From Rhizobium indicum (GTDB taxonomy: Bacteria > Pseudomonadota > Alphaproteobacteria > Rhizobiales > Rhizobiaceae): 64,000 nt of DNA. Positions 44,554-53,848 of the stretch are shown here, piece by piece. Within the stretch, counting starts at the first letter, position 1, and each line of letters starts with the position of its first letter. A program made the position numbers and the translations under genes. The notes under the pieces were generated by a model. That model worked only from the letters and a program-made list of their open reading frames with translations. It had not been told where the DNA came from and searched no databases. The stretch is from NCBI RefSeq assembly GCF_005862305.2, contig NZ_CP054024.1, positions 62,001 through 126,000 on the forward strand, given 5' to 3'.

Positions 44554-44772
44554 TTATTCTTCCACCAACCGCAACACTGGCGGCGCTCCATATGCGCGGA
44601 ACGCCTTAAGGTCGGCTTGAACCATCGGGCCACGCGGCGTGTGCATGGTGAGGGTGCTGATATCGACATCAATACCGGATTTGTGTGCGTCGCGGATGGC
44701 ATCATTCATTTGTTGAAGGGCTGCGCCTAGTCTTTCCTCAGCATGCTTCTGTCTTGTGAGGTGAGATGTCAT
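44554..44772 (-). CDS. Small hypothetical protein
   Basis: A 72-aa protein with a good ribosome site (AGGACAACC before ATG 44772). Helical N-terminal half (HAEERLGAALQQMNDAIRDA) and a beta-like second half (IDVDISTLTMHTPRGPMVQA). No recognised family; no neighbours that suggest a role. Confidence 0.5.
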   Translation of the reverse strand: MTSHLTRQKHAEERLGAALQQMNDAIRDAHKSGIDVDISTLTMHTPRGPMVQADLKAFRAYGAPPVLRLVEE

Positions 44773-45047
44773 GGTTGTCCTGATCGTTTGCTGTTCGCTT
44801 TCCGCTTATGCGGGTAGCTTTGTGCGCCTCGTTATATAGATAGTGTTCAGGCGCTACCATCTTACGGGCTCCACTTTGTTGCGGGTAAAACCAGGACTTT
44901 TAGCGAGGCAGGGCGTTAGCCAAGGCGGAATACCTCGGCGTCCGACGCACTGGCAACAGTTATATGCCGGCAGATTCCTTTTTTCAAATGCAACTTAGAC
45001 AATATCGGCCATGATTTCAGGAGGATGGAAAGGCCCGCTCTATTGTG

Positions 45048-45190
45048 CAGTTGAGTATGGACGAACGTCGCGTTGTTGGGCGGATGCATGAGAAGAAGAT
45101 CAGTCAGGCGGAGATCGCGCGCGCCCCCTTGGCCGAGACCCTTCGACGATCTGCCGCGAGCTACGACGGAATCTCCGTTATCCTTGATTG
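45048..45190 (+). pseudogene. IS30-family transposase remnant
   Basis: QLSMDERRVVGRMHEKKISQ followed by AEIA, then after a frameshift RPLGRDPSTICRELRRN: the N-terminal helix-turn-helix of IS30 transposase (S-x-I-x-RELxRN). Nothing of the DDE domain was found downstream. Confidence 0.75.
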
Positions 45191-45516
45191 GTACTGCGAC
45201 AGACACGTTCGGAGTTGGAAAGAGACGCATGGGGTTTCCTAAGACGCCATGCTGGCCAGCGGTTACAAAAGCCGAAGGCGAATTACTGTTCTATGCGTTT
45301 GGTCCGCGCTGGGGTTATCTCATCCCTGGGAAACGTGCGCAGATCCACGGAGTTTTTCGTTATAACAGTCGACGAGGACAGCCTAATCCGACACTATTCG
45401 TTTTCACTGTCGGATCGACTGGAGATCGAGCTGCGGAGGCGTGATCATAATCTGCTCGGCTTGCCATTCAGCTGTGTTTAATGCGATACCCGGGCCGGTT
45501 AACCTGACGGTGCCAA

Positions 45517-45905
45517 TCAGCCGTCCCTGTAGTAATAGCTATAGCCGTTGAGCGCCGGGGCGCCGCCGAGATGGGCGTAGAGCACCTTCGAGCCCTCGGG
45601 GAAGAAGCCCTTGCGCGCGAGATCGATCATCCCCTGCATCGACTTTCCCTCATAGACTGGGTCGGTAATCATCGCCTCGGTGCGCGCCGTGAGCCGGATC
45701 GCCTCGTTGGTCTCCTCCGAGGGCACTCCATAGGCGGGATAGGCGTAGTCAGGGTTGATGACGATCTCGTCTTCACGCACCGGCCGACCAAGGTTCACGA
45801 GTTCCGAGGTCGCATCAACGATCTTCCGCACCTGATCCCGCGTCTGCTGGAGGGTGCCCGAGGCATCGATGCCAATGACCCGGTTGCGAAAAAGGGTAGA
45901 GGCTT
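45517..45905 (-). pseudogene. acdS: ACC deaminase C-terminal remnant
   Basis: About 129 codons read [35 protein letters not shown], then [20 protein letters not shown] and [40 protein letters not shown]. This is the C-terminal third of 1-aminocyclopropane-1-carboxylate deaminase, the PLP enzyme that lowers plant ethylene; full length is ~338 aa. The PLP-lysine half upstream of 45905 is gone. In rhizobia acdS typically lies on symbiotic plasmids or islands. Confidence 0.85.
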
Positions 45906-46109
45906 GCCGAGGGGACTGTCAAGCGACAATCTACGATGGCTTGGGGTCAGGTTACACTCAGGCTATCGTGCGTGGTCGCCACGATCAAACGAATCGACAA
46001 GTCAATCGCCCGACTGGCTCACTTCCGTAAGCCAGGCGCCTTTGTCGCATGCAGTGGCTGTCGATTTTTATCCCGCGCAGTTCAGCAAGTGTACCGAGAT
46101 ACCGAAGCG

Positions 46110-46820
46110 CTATTGAGAAAGCAGGCGCGGAACTGGAAAATCTAGTACTTTGTCCGTGTAGCTTTCTACCAAGGCGCTAAACGGCGTGCCATCTCGAAGT
46201 TTCAGTACGGCACGATGTTCGAGCAGGAACGGCGGCAGGCTAAGGGAACTTGTTTCATGCGTTATTAGGCCGTCCATGTCCCAGCCTTCGGATAGAGGGG
46301 ACCAGAGCAACTTGGCAGACAGGTTTGTGCGAGTGAAATTGAGAGCCTGAACGGCTCTGCCAAACGCGATATCGCTGGTATTCAACGCCTGATTCATCTC
46401 TGCAGTTAATTTTGCAGGTACATACCAATTGTCGGCTTCGGACAAGACGCGGTCGCCGCAGACCAGGCGCACGCGGCGATAAGCGATCAGCTCACCCGGT
46501 CCGACGGTCAGAAGTTCACGGATGTGCTCATCGGCCGGCTTGTCTTGCCCGCCCACACGCTGAGCTACAATCTTAGAACCTTCCGGTGCGAGCTTGTGCG
46601 CGGCGCACCAGCGATCAAGGGTCAACGTAGCACTGGCGCTACTCAGGAGATTGGCATTCAAGGTCTGAAGGACCGCAAGCGCTTCCACTCGAGATGTCGG
46701 CGAGTTCAGCCACTGAGACCCTATAGACGGTTCTCGCGCAATTGCGATCTGGGTGCCCAGCACGATGGCAGTCGCTGCAAGTGCGGCGATGCGAATGCGT
46801 TTCGAAGAACAAAATGACAC
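46110..46820 (-). CDS. Secreted protein, possibly chorismate-lyase-like fold
   Basis: A 236-aa protein with a signal peptide (basic start, then IRIAALAATAIVLGTQIAIA, cut near AIAREP). The mature part has LTVGPGELIAYRRVRLVCGD, then LSEADNWYVPAKLTAEMNQA and FGRAVQALNF, which recalls chorismate lyase/UTRA-type proteins (xExxNWY...P). A periplasmic location would be unusual for chorismate lyase, so a different substrate is likely. Monocistronic; neighbours give no clue. Confidence 0.6.
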   Translation of the reverse strand: MSFCSSKRIRIAALAATAIVLGTQIAIAREPSIGSQWLNSPTSRVEALAVLQTLNANLLSSASATLTLDRWCAAHKLAPEGSKIVAQRVGGQDKPADEHIRELLTVGPGELIAYRRVRLVCGDRVLSEADNWYVPAKLTAEMNQALNTSDIAFGRAVQALNFTRTNLSAKLLWSPLSEGWDMDGLITHETSSLSLPPFLLEHRAVLKLRDGTPFSALVESYTDKVLDFPVPRLLSQ

Positions 46821-46967
46821 GGAGAACGAATCCTTTCTGCAGTAAATTTGATGGGCGAACCCTGCGCGTCAAATTTCCTTGATTTTGGCAGGCGAGCGCG
46901 CGTTGTCAGCGTATTTGATACCGGCAGCAAGATTTGAACCGCGCCTTGCGTGTCCCGATAGACTTTC

Positions 46968-47198
46968 TTACCATCTTCCGATCTTCCTGCCGTGCTGGTT
47001 CGTACCTGTTGAAGCCTGTGTGCCCGAGCCGTCCGTTGCTTGCGTCGCATCAAGGTCGTCCATGATATCCTCCATCCGCTCGCTGACCTGTTGTTGGAGT
47101 TTGCAAGCGTTGGCGACTGAGCCAGCGAAATATGGAAACCCGATAGACGTGGATTTCAAATGAGGAACGTGGCGGCCGGTCCGAATCCTCCTAATCAT
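46968..47198 (-). CDS. Hypothetical short open frame
   Basis: A 76-aa frame containing FPYFAGSVANACKLQQQVSE, then RMEDIMDDLDATQATDGSGT. Hydrophilic, protein-like composition but no family. Coding status uncertain. Confidence 0.25.
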   Translation of the reverse strand: MIRRIRTGRHVPHLKSTSIGFPYFAGSVANACKLQQQVSERMEDIMDDLDATQATDGSGTQASTGTNQHGRKIGRW

Positions 47199-47214
47199 AC
47201 ATCGTAACTCTCGC

Positions 47215-47565
47215 TTAACGGTTTAGCGCCTTTGTCGTCCCCTCCCTCGTTGCGGAATGTTCAAATAGCTGGAGCGGATAAAATAGCTCGCAACCGAAAG
47301 CAAAATCGAGGAGCAATTGCTGGAAAAAGGTCTTCTTCGTCGACGCAGAGCCCTCCTTCCGGTCGAGTGACAATTGTAGACTAGGCAGCGACACGCCGTC
47401 GATGGTTGCCAACCGCAGATGCGAGTAGCCAAGACGCTTGTCTGATTTCTTTTGGTGATCCATGTCGTCGTGCTCCTTGTGCAAGCCTCCCCACGATGAC
47501 GTCGCCGGCAAGATTTCAGCATTCATGGGAAGGAATTTTCCTGTTGCACTATCGTAACTCATCAT
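47215..47565 (-). CDS. Hypothetical open frame
   Basis: A 116-aa frame from ATG 47565 (MMSYDSATGKFLP at the start; LGYSHLRLATIDGVSLPSLQ in the middle). No ribosome site is obvious and no family is recognised. It faces the very AT-rich stretch at 47600-47740, which could supply its promoter. Confidence 0.3.
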   Translation of the reverse strand: MMSYDSATGKFLPMNAEILPATSSWGGLHKEHDDMDHQKKSDKRLGYSHLRLATIDGVSLPSLQLSLDRKEGSASTKKTFFQQLLLDFAFGCELFYPLQLFEHSATREGTTKALNR

Positions 47566-47599
47566 AACAGGACACTTGATGAAAACGACAAGCAACGCA

Positions 47600-47740
47600 A
47601 CAGATGTGTCGGATATATTTTAAAGTATATTTTTTCCAATTTGGCAGATCTTACTTTCTCTTGTGAAAAACCAGTGAGTTATAGAATATATTATTGTATA
47701 TATTTCTATTTATAACGCACTTCATGTCTTTGGTGGCCGC
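47600..47740. other. AT-rich island
   Basis: This ~140-bp block is strongly AT-rich (TATAGAATATATTATTGTAT, then ATATTTCTATTTATAACGC) in otherwise ~60% GC DNA. It has no coding pattern. It may be a promoter/H-NS-like binding tract or transferred DNA. Confidence 0.6.
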
Positions 47741-48416
47741 ATGAAATGGCAGGCTCTCTAACGGCTACGGCAAACGCTCGCTGGTCGAAACGGCAATCGG
47801 GCGATAAAAGTCATCATCGGGGGGCGTCTGCGGGCCAGGTCGCGGCCTGGTGAGCAGACCGAAGTCGCCATCGGCTGAGCCGTTCTCAATCGCATGCTTG
47901 ACTGCGCACGCCCGAAATCCGTCCGCCGCAAGGCACCACGGCATGATCAGCCGTTTCAAAGATCCCCCATCAGTTCAATTCCAGATCCGTGCACCAACGC
48001 CCGGCACGCCTTGAATCCGGTCGTCGCCGATCGCATTCGTAGAGTTTGTTGTCTCAATGCATCACTTCTTCTCGGAGCTTAACGCGGACGGCAGAGAGGA
48101 ACGCGCGGAAGTCGACCGTCGATTCAAGGAGTCGGACGCTGACGCTGACAGGGTCCCCATGGCAGGGGTACGGCCGTCAGCATTCGGTTGAGAATTCGGG
48201 CCTATCCATGGCCAGCGATTGGACATGGTCATGAAATAAAATTGCATCGACAAGTGCAGATGACATGTCGTCGCCAACGACCTCTCCGGAGAGGTCTGCG
48301 CCGGAGCCAGGAGGTCTGCGAGGGAGAGTGTAGAGTTGCCGCCTCGACCGGCCCAGTTCAGCGACCGCCCGGTCCATTGCGGCGGCGCCGCTCTTTTTAA
48401 TCCCTCCTGCCATGTG
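47741..48416. other. Intergenic region before the mocB copy
   Basis: No gene recognised. Short open frames (for example 47765-47959 on the - strand) have no family motif. The missing N-terminus and promoter of the mocB copy are not found here. Confidence 0.3.
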
Positions 48417-49190
48417 ACGCTGCAGGTCGAAGACGCACAGAACGACGTTTCCAAGCAGCAGAGCCAGATCGAGAATTTCATCGCCTCCAAGGTCGATGCA
48501 ATCATCGTCAACCCTGTCGACACCGATGCGACCATGGCAATGTCGAAGCTTGCGGCCGATGCCGGCATTCCGCTGGTTTACGTCAACCGTCAGCCGGTCA
48601 ACGTCGACACGCTGCCGGATAAGCAGGCCTTCGTCGCTTCCAACGAGCAGGAATCCGGCACGCTGGAAACCAAGGAAATCTGCCGTATTCTCGGCGGCAA
48701 GGGCAAGGCCGTCGTCATCATGGGCGAGCTCTCCAACCAGGCTGCGCGCATGCGGACCCAGGACGTTCATGACGTCATCAAGACGGATGAATGCAAGGGT
48801 CTGGAGATCGTCGAAGAGCAGACGGCGAACTGGGACCGTACCCAGGGCGCCGACCTGATGACCAACTGGCTCTCCAGCGGCATCGAATTCGACGCCGTGA
48901 TCTCCAACAACGACGAAATGGCGATCGGCGCCATCCAGGCGCTGAAGGCAGCCGGCAAGGATATGACCAAGGTTGTCGTCGGCGGCGTCGACGCCACGCA
49001 GGACGGGCTTGCCGCCATGCAGGCGGGTGATCTCGACGTCACGGTGTTCCAGGATGCCGCCGGCCAGGGCAAGGGCTCGCTCGATGCAGCGCTCAAGCTC
49101 GCCAAGGGCGAAAAGATCGAAAAGAAGGTCTACATTCCCTTCCAGCTCGTGACGCCTGCCAACGTCAAGGACTTCGTCACCAAGAACTGA
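48417..49190 (+). pseudogene. mocB: Rhizopine-binding protein, second copy, N-terminally truncated
   Basis: About 257 codons closely parallel the intact mocB at 61090-62019, from LQVEDAQNDVSKQQSQIENF through DAIIVNPVDTDATMAMSKLA and GELSNQAARMRTQDVHDVI to the end. The signal peptide and the first ~50 mature residues are missing; upstream codons are unrelated. The C-terminal two thirds have no stops or frameshifts, so truncation is recent or the sequence is a recombination reservoir. A strong terminator follows. Confidence 0.88.
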
Positions 49191-49205
49191 GACGAATGCC
49201 AGACA

Positions 49206-49234
49206 GGATGCGGGCTTTGCCCGCATCCTCTTTT
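49206..49234 (+). terminator. Rho-independent terminator after the mocB copy
   Basis: GGATGCGGGC and GCCCGCATCC form a perfect 10-bp stem with a TTT loop, followed by TCTTTT. It lies 16 bp after the stop codon. Confidence 0.9.
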
Positions 49235-49752
49235 CGGGCGCTCGAAGTTCCTCAAATCCTTAAAGATGAACGACCCTTGAGCTCAGGGTGCGCTTGATCC
49301 CGATGCGCCGTTCTCAGGCGATCTCTTCAAGACGACGGCCGATCAACAGCGCCCGGCAGGTTTCTCACAGGCTCTGGCCGAACCTGCGGACCATGAGCTT
49401 ATCACGCCGAGGCAACTCTCGAATTGTTTGTCCATCGTTCTCCGCTCGGGAATGATCAGTGCATCACTCCCTACGAGCTTCCCGACCGGGGCGAACGCTC
49501 CTGCCAGATCGGAAGCTACTTGTCGGCCGTCGTGAGTGTGCGCCGCAGTTGGGAGCTTGGGTTACCTCTCGTCGGCTGCTACGCAAGGGTTGTCCGCCCT
49601 TCATCGCGTCAGACCTGTACTCCGCTGAACAAACTGATAGAAAGTGCGCCCGCGGAATTCGAAGAAACTGTCCGTTGCCGGACGCGGTCGGCAGCGGTGG
49701 AACTAGAAAACGGATGCACGTTTTCCGGCCGCCAAAAGGAGCCTTAATCGAC
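49235..49752. other. Intergenic, no gene recognised
   Basis: No family motif in any frame; open frames here appear to be chance. Confidence 0.3.
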
Positions 49753-49971
49753 ATGAACATGGTCTCGAAGATTGCGAAATCCCCAGTTGCCCCGTCCGTT
49801 GGTGCTCTGCTTGCAGAAGCTCGCCTAGCTCGCGGTTATTCGCTGGACGACGTCGCAGAAACCACTGGTCTGACTGTGGCAGAGGTGACAGCTCTGGAGA
49901 ACGACGTGGATTTCGACGCGTCGAGGATTCGAAGGACCGCATCCGCTCTAGGGATTTTAGAAAAGATATGA
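49753..49971 (+). CDS. Small XRE-like helix-turn-helix protein
   Basis: A 72-aa protein with a Cro/C1-type helix-turn-helix: VGALLAEARLARGYSLDDVA, ETTGLTVAEVTALEN. ATG 49753 is chosen as the first methionine of the domain; ATG 49759 is an alternative. It has no effector domain. It could be a stand-alone repressor or a Xre antitoxin without visible toxin. Confidence 0.65.
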   Translation: MNMVSKIAKSPVAPSVGALLAEARLARGYSLDDVAETTGLTVAEVTALENDVDFDASRIRRTASALGILEKI

Positions 49972-50376
49972 GATGTGCCGCGCAGACATCGTTGAACAGC
50001 TTTTCCCACGGCTCTACCTCCTCGAGGAAGGTGGGTGCAGCAACTCACGGCTCGCGCTTCAATGGGGATGCTGCTCAACTCGGGCACAATTTTAAAGGGT
50101 AGGGCAGGGAACCTCGGCTGTGATGTTCGACAACCAGCTGACTCTTCGAGGGGAATGGCGCGGCTGGCGCAGTTCTTCCGCTCGCAAATTCGGCATCATC
50201 GCGTGCAGCTCGATTCCAAGGTTCAGCAGTCTCTTGGGAAACTTCGTGGGAATCCGCTGTATGATCTCCTTGGGTGTTTTGCATCGGTTTGACACCCATC
50301 GAAAACTCAACACGCGGTTCACCCGGGTGGCTTGCCCAATAGACGCTAGACGATCAACCGGAAGGACAAATAAAAC
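49972..50376. other. Intergenic, no gene recognised
   Basis: Several overlapping open frames exist on both strands but none shows a recognisable family or ribosome site. Confidence 0.3.
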
Positions 50377-51326
50377 ATGCAACTGAGCCCCCCGCCCCCC
50401 GTCGAGTTTGCGCTCAACGCTATTGGCAATACACGGGTCGTACGCCTGCGTCGCGTCGTACCGGACGGGAGCGCTCAAGTCTTTGTGAAGCTCGAGTATT
50501 TCAACCCGACGGGCTCGTATAAAGACCGCATGGCAAAATCCATCATCGAAGAGGCTGAGCGCCGCGGAGATTTGAAGCCAGGAATGAGAGTAGTCGAGGC
50601 GAGGGGGGGAAGCACGGGATCCTCGCTCGCCTTCGTTTGCGCCGTGAAAGGCTATCATCTCATCGTGGCTTCTTCAAACGCCTTTGCCATGGAGAAGTTG
50701 CGTACCATGCGCAGCTTTGGCGCAACCGTTGATCTGATCCACAGCCCGTCCGGCGAGATTTCGGCCGATCTAATTCCGTCTATGATCCGTCACGCCCGGG
50801 AGGTCTCCAACCGGTCGGACTGCTATTATTCGGACCAGTTTAACAACCGCGACGCCTTGATTGGCTACGAGGAGATCGGCCATGAGTTGGTCACACAATT
50901 CCAGACGGTATCGACGCCTTCTGTGGCGCAGTTGGTGTGGCCGGGATGACAATGGGCGTGGCAAGGATTCTGAAGTCGCGCTCAGCGTCGGTTCGCATCG
51001 TGGTTCTGGAGCCGGCCTCTTCACCTGTCATATCGGAGGGATGGGCCGGAACCCACCACGTCGAGGGCGTAGGGGTAGGCTTCGTTCCGCCTTTGCTCAT
51101 TCAATATCTCTATGACGAAGCGCGCAGCATTCAGGAAGAGGAAGCACGCGCTATGTGTCACCGATTGGCACGGGAGGAAGGATTGCTGGTCGGTACGTCC
51201 ACGGGCCTCAATGTCACTGCGGCGATTCGTTTGGCCAAGGAGTTGGGGCAGGGTAAGACGGTCGTCACGGTCGCGAGCGACACCGGTCTAAAGTACATGA
51301 ACGGGAAGCTTTTTGCAGATGCCTGA
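50377..51326 (+). pseudogene. Cysteine synthase-like PLP enzyme, frameshifted
   Basis: Frame 1 (50377-50949) has IGNTRVVRLRRVVPDGSAQV, the PLP lysine in FNPTGSYKDRMAKS, and ARGGSTGSSLAFVCAVKGY (phosphate loop). A one-base shift near 50895 moves the enzyme to another frame: PDGIDAFCGAVGVAGMTMGV, GWAGTHHVEGVGVGFVPPLL, LVGTSTGLNVTAAIRLAKEL and a normal C-terminus at 51326. It is a fold-type II beta-replacement enzyme of the O-acetylserine sulfhydrylase family. If the shift is real the enzyme is inactive. Confidence 0.82.
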
Positions 51327-51753
51327 CAACGGTCGAGCGACGGCCGGGACGACGCTGGACCTTCGGTTGAATTGGAACCTGCGCGACGAAACGCCCCGGC
51401 CCCTAGGCAAACGCGCCCCTCGTTGCATCGGTGGCGCAGTTTTTTGGAGCATCCTGTCAACGGGGCAAGGAAGGTTCATGATCGTGCCCACGAGTAAATT
51501 TCACATTCCGTCTAGACTCTGCCACGACGATCGCCAATCTAAACGGCGTCAAAGTCCAAGCCTGGCTTGCCCACCTTCTTACCTGCGTTGCCGATGTGTC
51601 CGTCAGAAAGCTGATCAACTGCTTCGGTCGTCGACTGAATTGAACTCTTAGGCGGCATAGTCTCCGGCCCTGACGACGGCTTAAGGCCTAACATTGTCGC
51701 ATGAGTGATTTTTACTCCGACCCCGACGCAGGAGCCACCCTGTTGCCGCGACA
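51327..51753. other. Intergenic, no gene recognised
   Basis: No family motif was found between the cysteine-synthase-like gene and the convergent Lrp remnant. Confidence 0.3.
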
Positions 51754-51959
51754 CTAAGGGATGCCGGCGCTGTCGAGAGGTAACGGACCGTTGGATTTAT
51801 AGGGGCGCATCGCGAAAGATGTCCGGATGACGCCAATTGCGGGAAGAGCAAGTAACGCGCAGAACCGTTGCTTCATACGTAGCCATGTCGGGAATCACTA
51901 CCTCGAGCAAGAAGTCATGATCTCTCGAGACGAGGTGATATGCTACTACTTCGGGCATG
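51754..51959 (-). pseudogene. Lrp/AsnC regulator C-terminal remnant
   Basis: On the - strand the segment reads MPEVVAYHLVSRDHDFLLEV then VIPDMATYEA, a RAM domain, and after a one-base shift LLALPAIGVIRTSFAMRPYK with SNGPLPL, the normal Lrp tail. The DNA-binding half is gone. It is convergent with the cysteine-synthase-like gene and might once have regulated it. Confidence 0.75.
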
Positions 51960-52195
51960 GAGGACGGCCCCTAAGAAGGAGTCAGCGTTGTCGTGGGTGA
52001 CGGGATATCCTCTCTCCAATTGGGGTAGGTTACGGGACCGCCGAAGGCGTAAACCGAAGTACTTTGGCCGCCCGCTCATCGATCCAACATCGTCAATCTG
52101 CCTTATGCCAGTTAAGGAAATCTCATTTGTTCGCGCCCCGTCTTAGACAATGAACACCTAAGACATCATGATGATAGGCAAAGGAGACCGCTAAA

Positions 52196-52621
52196 ATGAC
52201 TACTGTGTCGCGAGACAAGTTCGAAATGCTGTCGAACATGACGCCCTCACTCGAAGACGGCGAGTATGTGTTCTGCTCGATACCCAATGAAGGGAGCAAA
52301 GTCCACAATCTGAATCCGATTGGGACATTTCACGAAAGAGAAGGTTTGACAGTCATCCTTGAGAAAGGAGAGGCGCACGAAGCGGGGTTCGAAACGTCAC
52401 TTGCGATGCGCCAGATCACCCTCAATGTGAATTCTGCGCTCGAGGGCGTCGGCCTTACGGCGGGCGTTGCTGCCTCTCTCGCAGAAGCTGGCATACCGTG
52501 CAACATGGTGGCAGCATATCACCACGACCACGTCTTTGTTCCGGCGGGCCTAGCTGATCGAGCATTGCAGCTCCTTATATCGCTGCAGTGCGAGTCCGCG
52601 CGGGCGATGCGCAAATGTTGA
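52196..52621 (+). CDS. ACT-domain protein
   Basis: A 141-aa protein resembling the ACT_7/CASTOR-like small proteins: DGEYVFCSIPNEGSKVHNLN, then ITLNVNSALEGVGLTAGVAA and AGIPCNMVAAYHHDHVFVPA. AGGAGACC precedes the ATG. Such proteins probably bind amino acids and are often encoded near amino acid transport or metabolism genes. Stand-alone here. Full-length. Confidence 0.8.
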   Translation: MTTVSRDKFEMLSNMTPSLEDGEYVFCSIPNEGSKVHNLNPIGTFHEREGLTVILEKGEAHEAGFETSLAMRQITLNVNSALEGVGLTAGVAASLAEAGIPCNMVAAYHHDHVFVPAGLADRALQLLISLQCESARAMRKC

Positions 52622-52997
52622 CGAACAGTATTCCCCGCACATGGCCGGCGAAGCTTTACTGACTTCGCGGGCAAGCGGCAGCACGAGCAGACCTGGGCGT
52701 TCCTCGCCGAGGCTCCATCGCGATCAACCGAGAAGCTGCGAAGATCGTCGATACGGGCGATCATTGTTTTGGCGAAAACCGTTCGCGATCGCCTGACGCG
52801 GGCAACACATCGAGTTTTAAAGGGAGCATGACAATGGAGTCGGCCGAGTTGGGGCACTTCACGATCTTTGGAATACGGTTATTGTAGAGATGTGCGATCA
52901 AATTTGCGAATGCCAACTGATCGAGGTCACGCGGATCAATGATATCTACTCAGGTTCTCTACAAAGCGGGAGTTTGGGCATCCCAACACCAACTCGC
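52622..52997. other. Intergenic, no gene recognised
   Basis: No coding signal beyond short chance frames. Confidence 0.3.
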
Positions 52998-53309
52998 TTA
53001 ATCGCCCTTCCGCACGCCAATCTTCCCATCCACCATGATCTTCAGCGCTCGGATCATGCCGGCGAGGTTGAGCAGAACACCCTCGACTTCGTCGTTATTC
53101 GCAGCAGCCTCTGTCATCAACGCAGCGATCTCAAGGCCCCCCATCGCAACATAATTTCCGCGGCTGGGGCGAGTGCCGGTTTCCAGGCGCATCTCCCGCA
53201 CCATTCTTACCGCGCGTTCGACTAGGCGCCGGTATTCGTCAGTGCTCAGTTTGTCGACCTCGTTGGCCGCCCGGGTGAGTTCAGAGATAAAGTCGGCACT
53301 GTAGGACAT
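52998..53309 (-). CDS. Small helical hypothetical protein
   Basis: A 103-aa all-helical frame (MSYSADFISELTRAANEVDK, then EYRRLVERAVRMVREMRLET and NDEVEGVLLNLAGMIRALKI). The same frame stays open upstream to 53624, but that part is Arg/Gly/Pro-rich without motif. No family recognised and only a weak ribosome site. Confidence 0.4.
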   Translation of the reverse strand: MSYSADFISELTRAANEVDKLSTDEYRRLVERAVRMVREMRLETGTRPSRGNYVAMGGLEIAALMTEAAANNDEVEGVLLNLAGMIRALKIMVDGKIGVRKGD

Positions 53310-53848
53310 TTGCAGATGGTTTGCCGATGGGTAGGACCTGTCAATGTTCGCCAGAAGGCCGGGGTGTTTGCCGGGTTCCTCGCGGCCTGCGTCGGTCTTA
53401 CCGAGGTTACCGAATTGCTTTAAATATTGCGCGGTATTAAGTGAACATTGTGGCCGAATGCCGCGATAGTGCGACACTGGCACCGACAATCCGCGGGCGG
53501 TCGCATCGAAAGTCTGCGCTCGGCGGTGCGCCTCTTGATAAACGGACAAACGATCAAGATGCTGCCGGGGTGGCCCGGACTCCCGCATCGATTTCCTCCG
53601 CTCAGAATGCGATGTAGTCAACAAGAATCAGTCACAATGAAGCGGCGTCAACGGAACTATATCCCGACGGCTGCGATTCTATCGTTTTGTCACAGTTGCG
53701 ACCATAAGTTGTTCTCTGCGACTGGAGCCGCATTTGCCGAATAGTTAAAAAGGATAGACCGAATGGACTGCAGTCGTTATCTGAAAGGCTTGTTGCGATA
53801 CTGAAGACGTCGCTGAAAAATTACCATAGACACCCGAGGCTTCCTAAA
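53310..53848. other. Intergenic region before the second SyrB-like gene
   Basis: No gene is recognised. The region just before the SyrB-like start (GAGGCTTCCTAAA) parallels that of the first copy in position but little in sequence. Confidence 0.3.

Noticed and set aside
47765..47959. 64-aa - strand frame (MKRLIMPWCLAADGF...)
   Set aside because: Weak protein-like stretch but no ribosome site, no family and no conserved context.
48177..49226. 349-aa - strand frame opposite the mocB copy
   Set aside because: Antisense of a mocB homologue; the same shadow appears opposite the intact mocB at 61654-62040.
50092..50658. 188-aa - strand frame near the cysteine-synthase-like gene
   Set aside because: Overlaps the well-conserved N-terminus of the PLP enzyme and has no recognisable motif.
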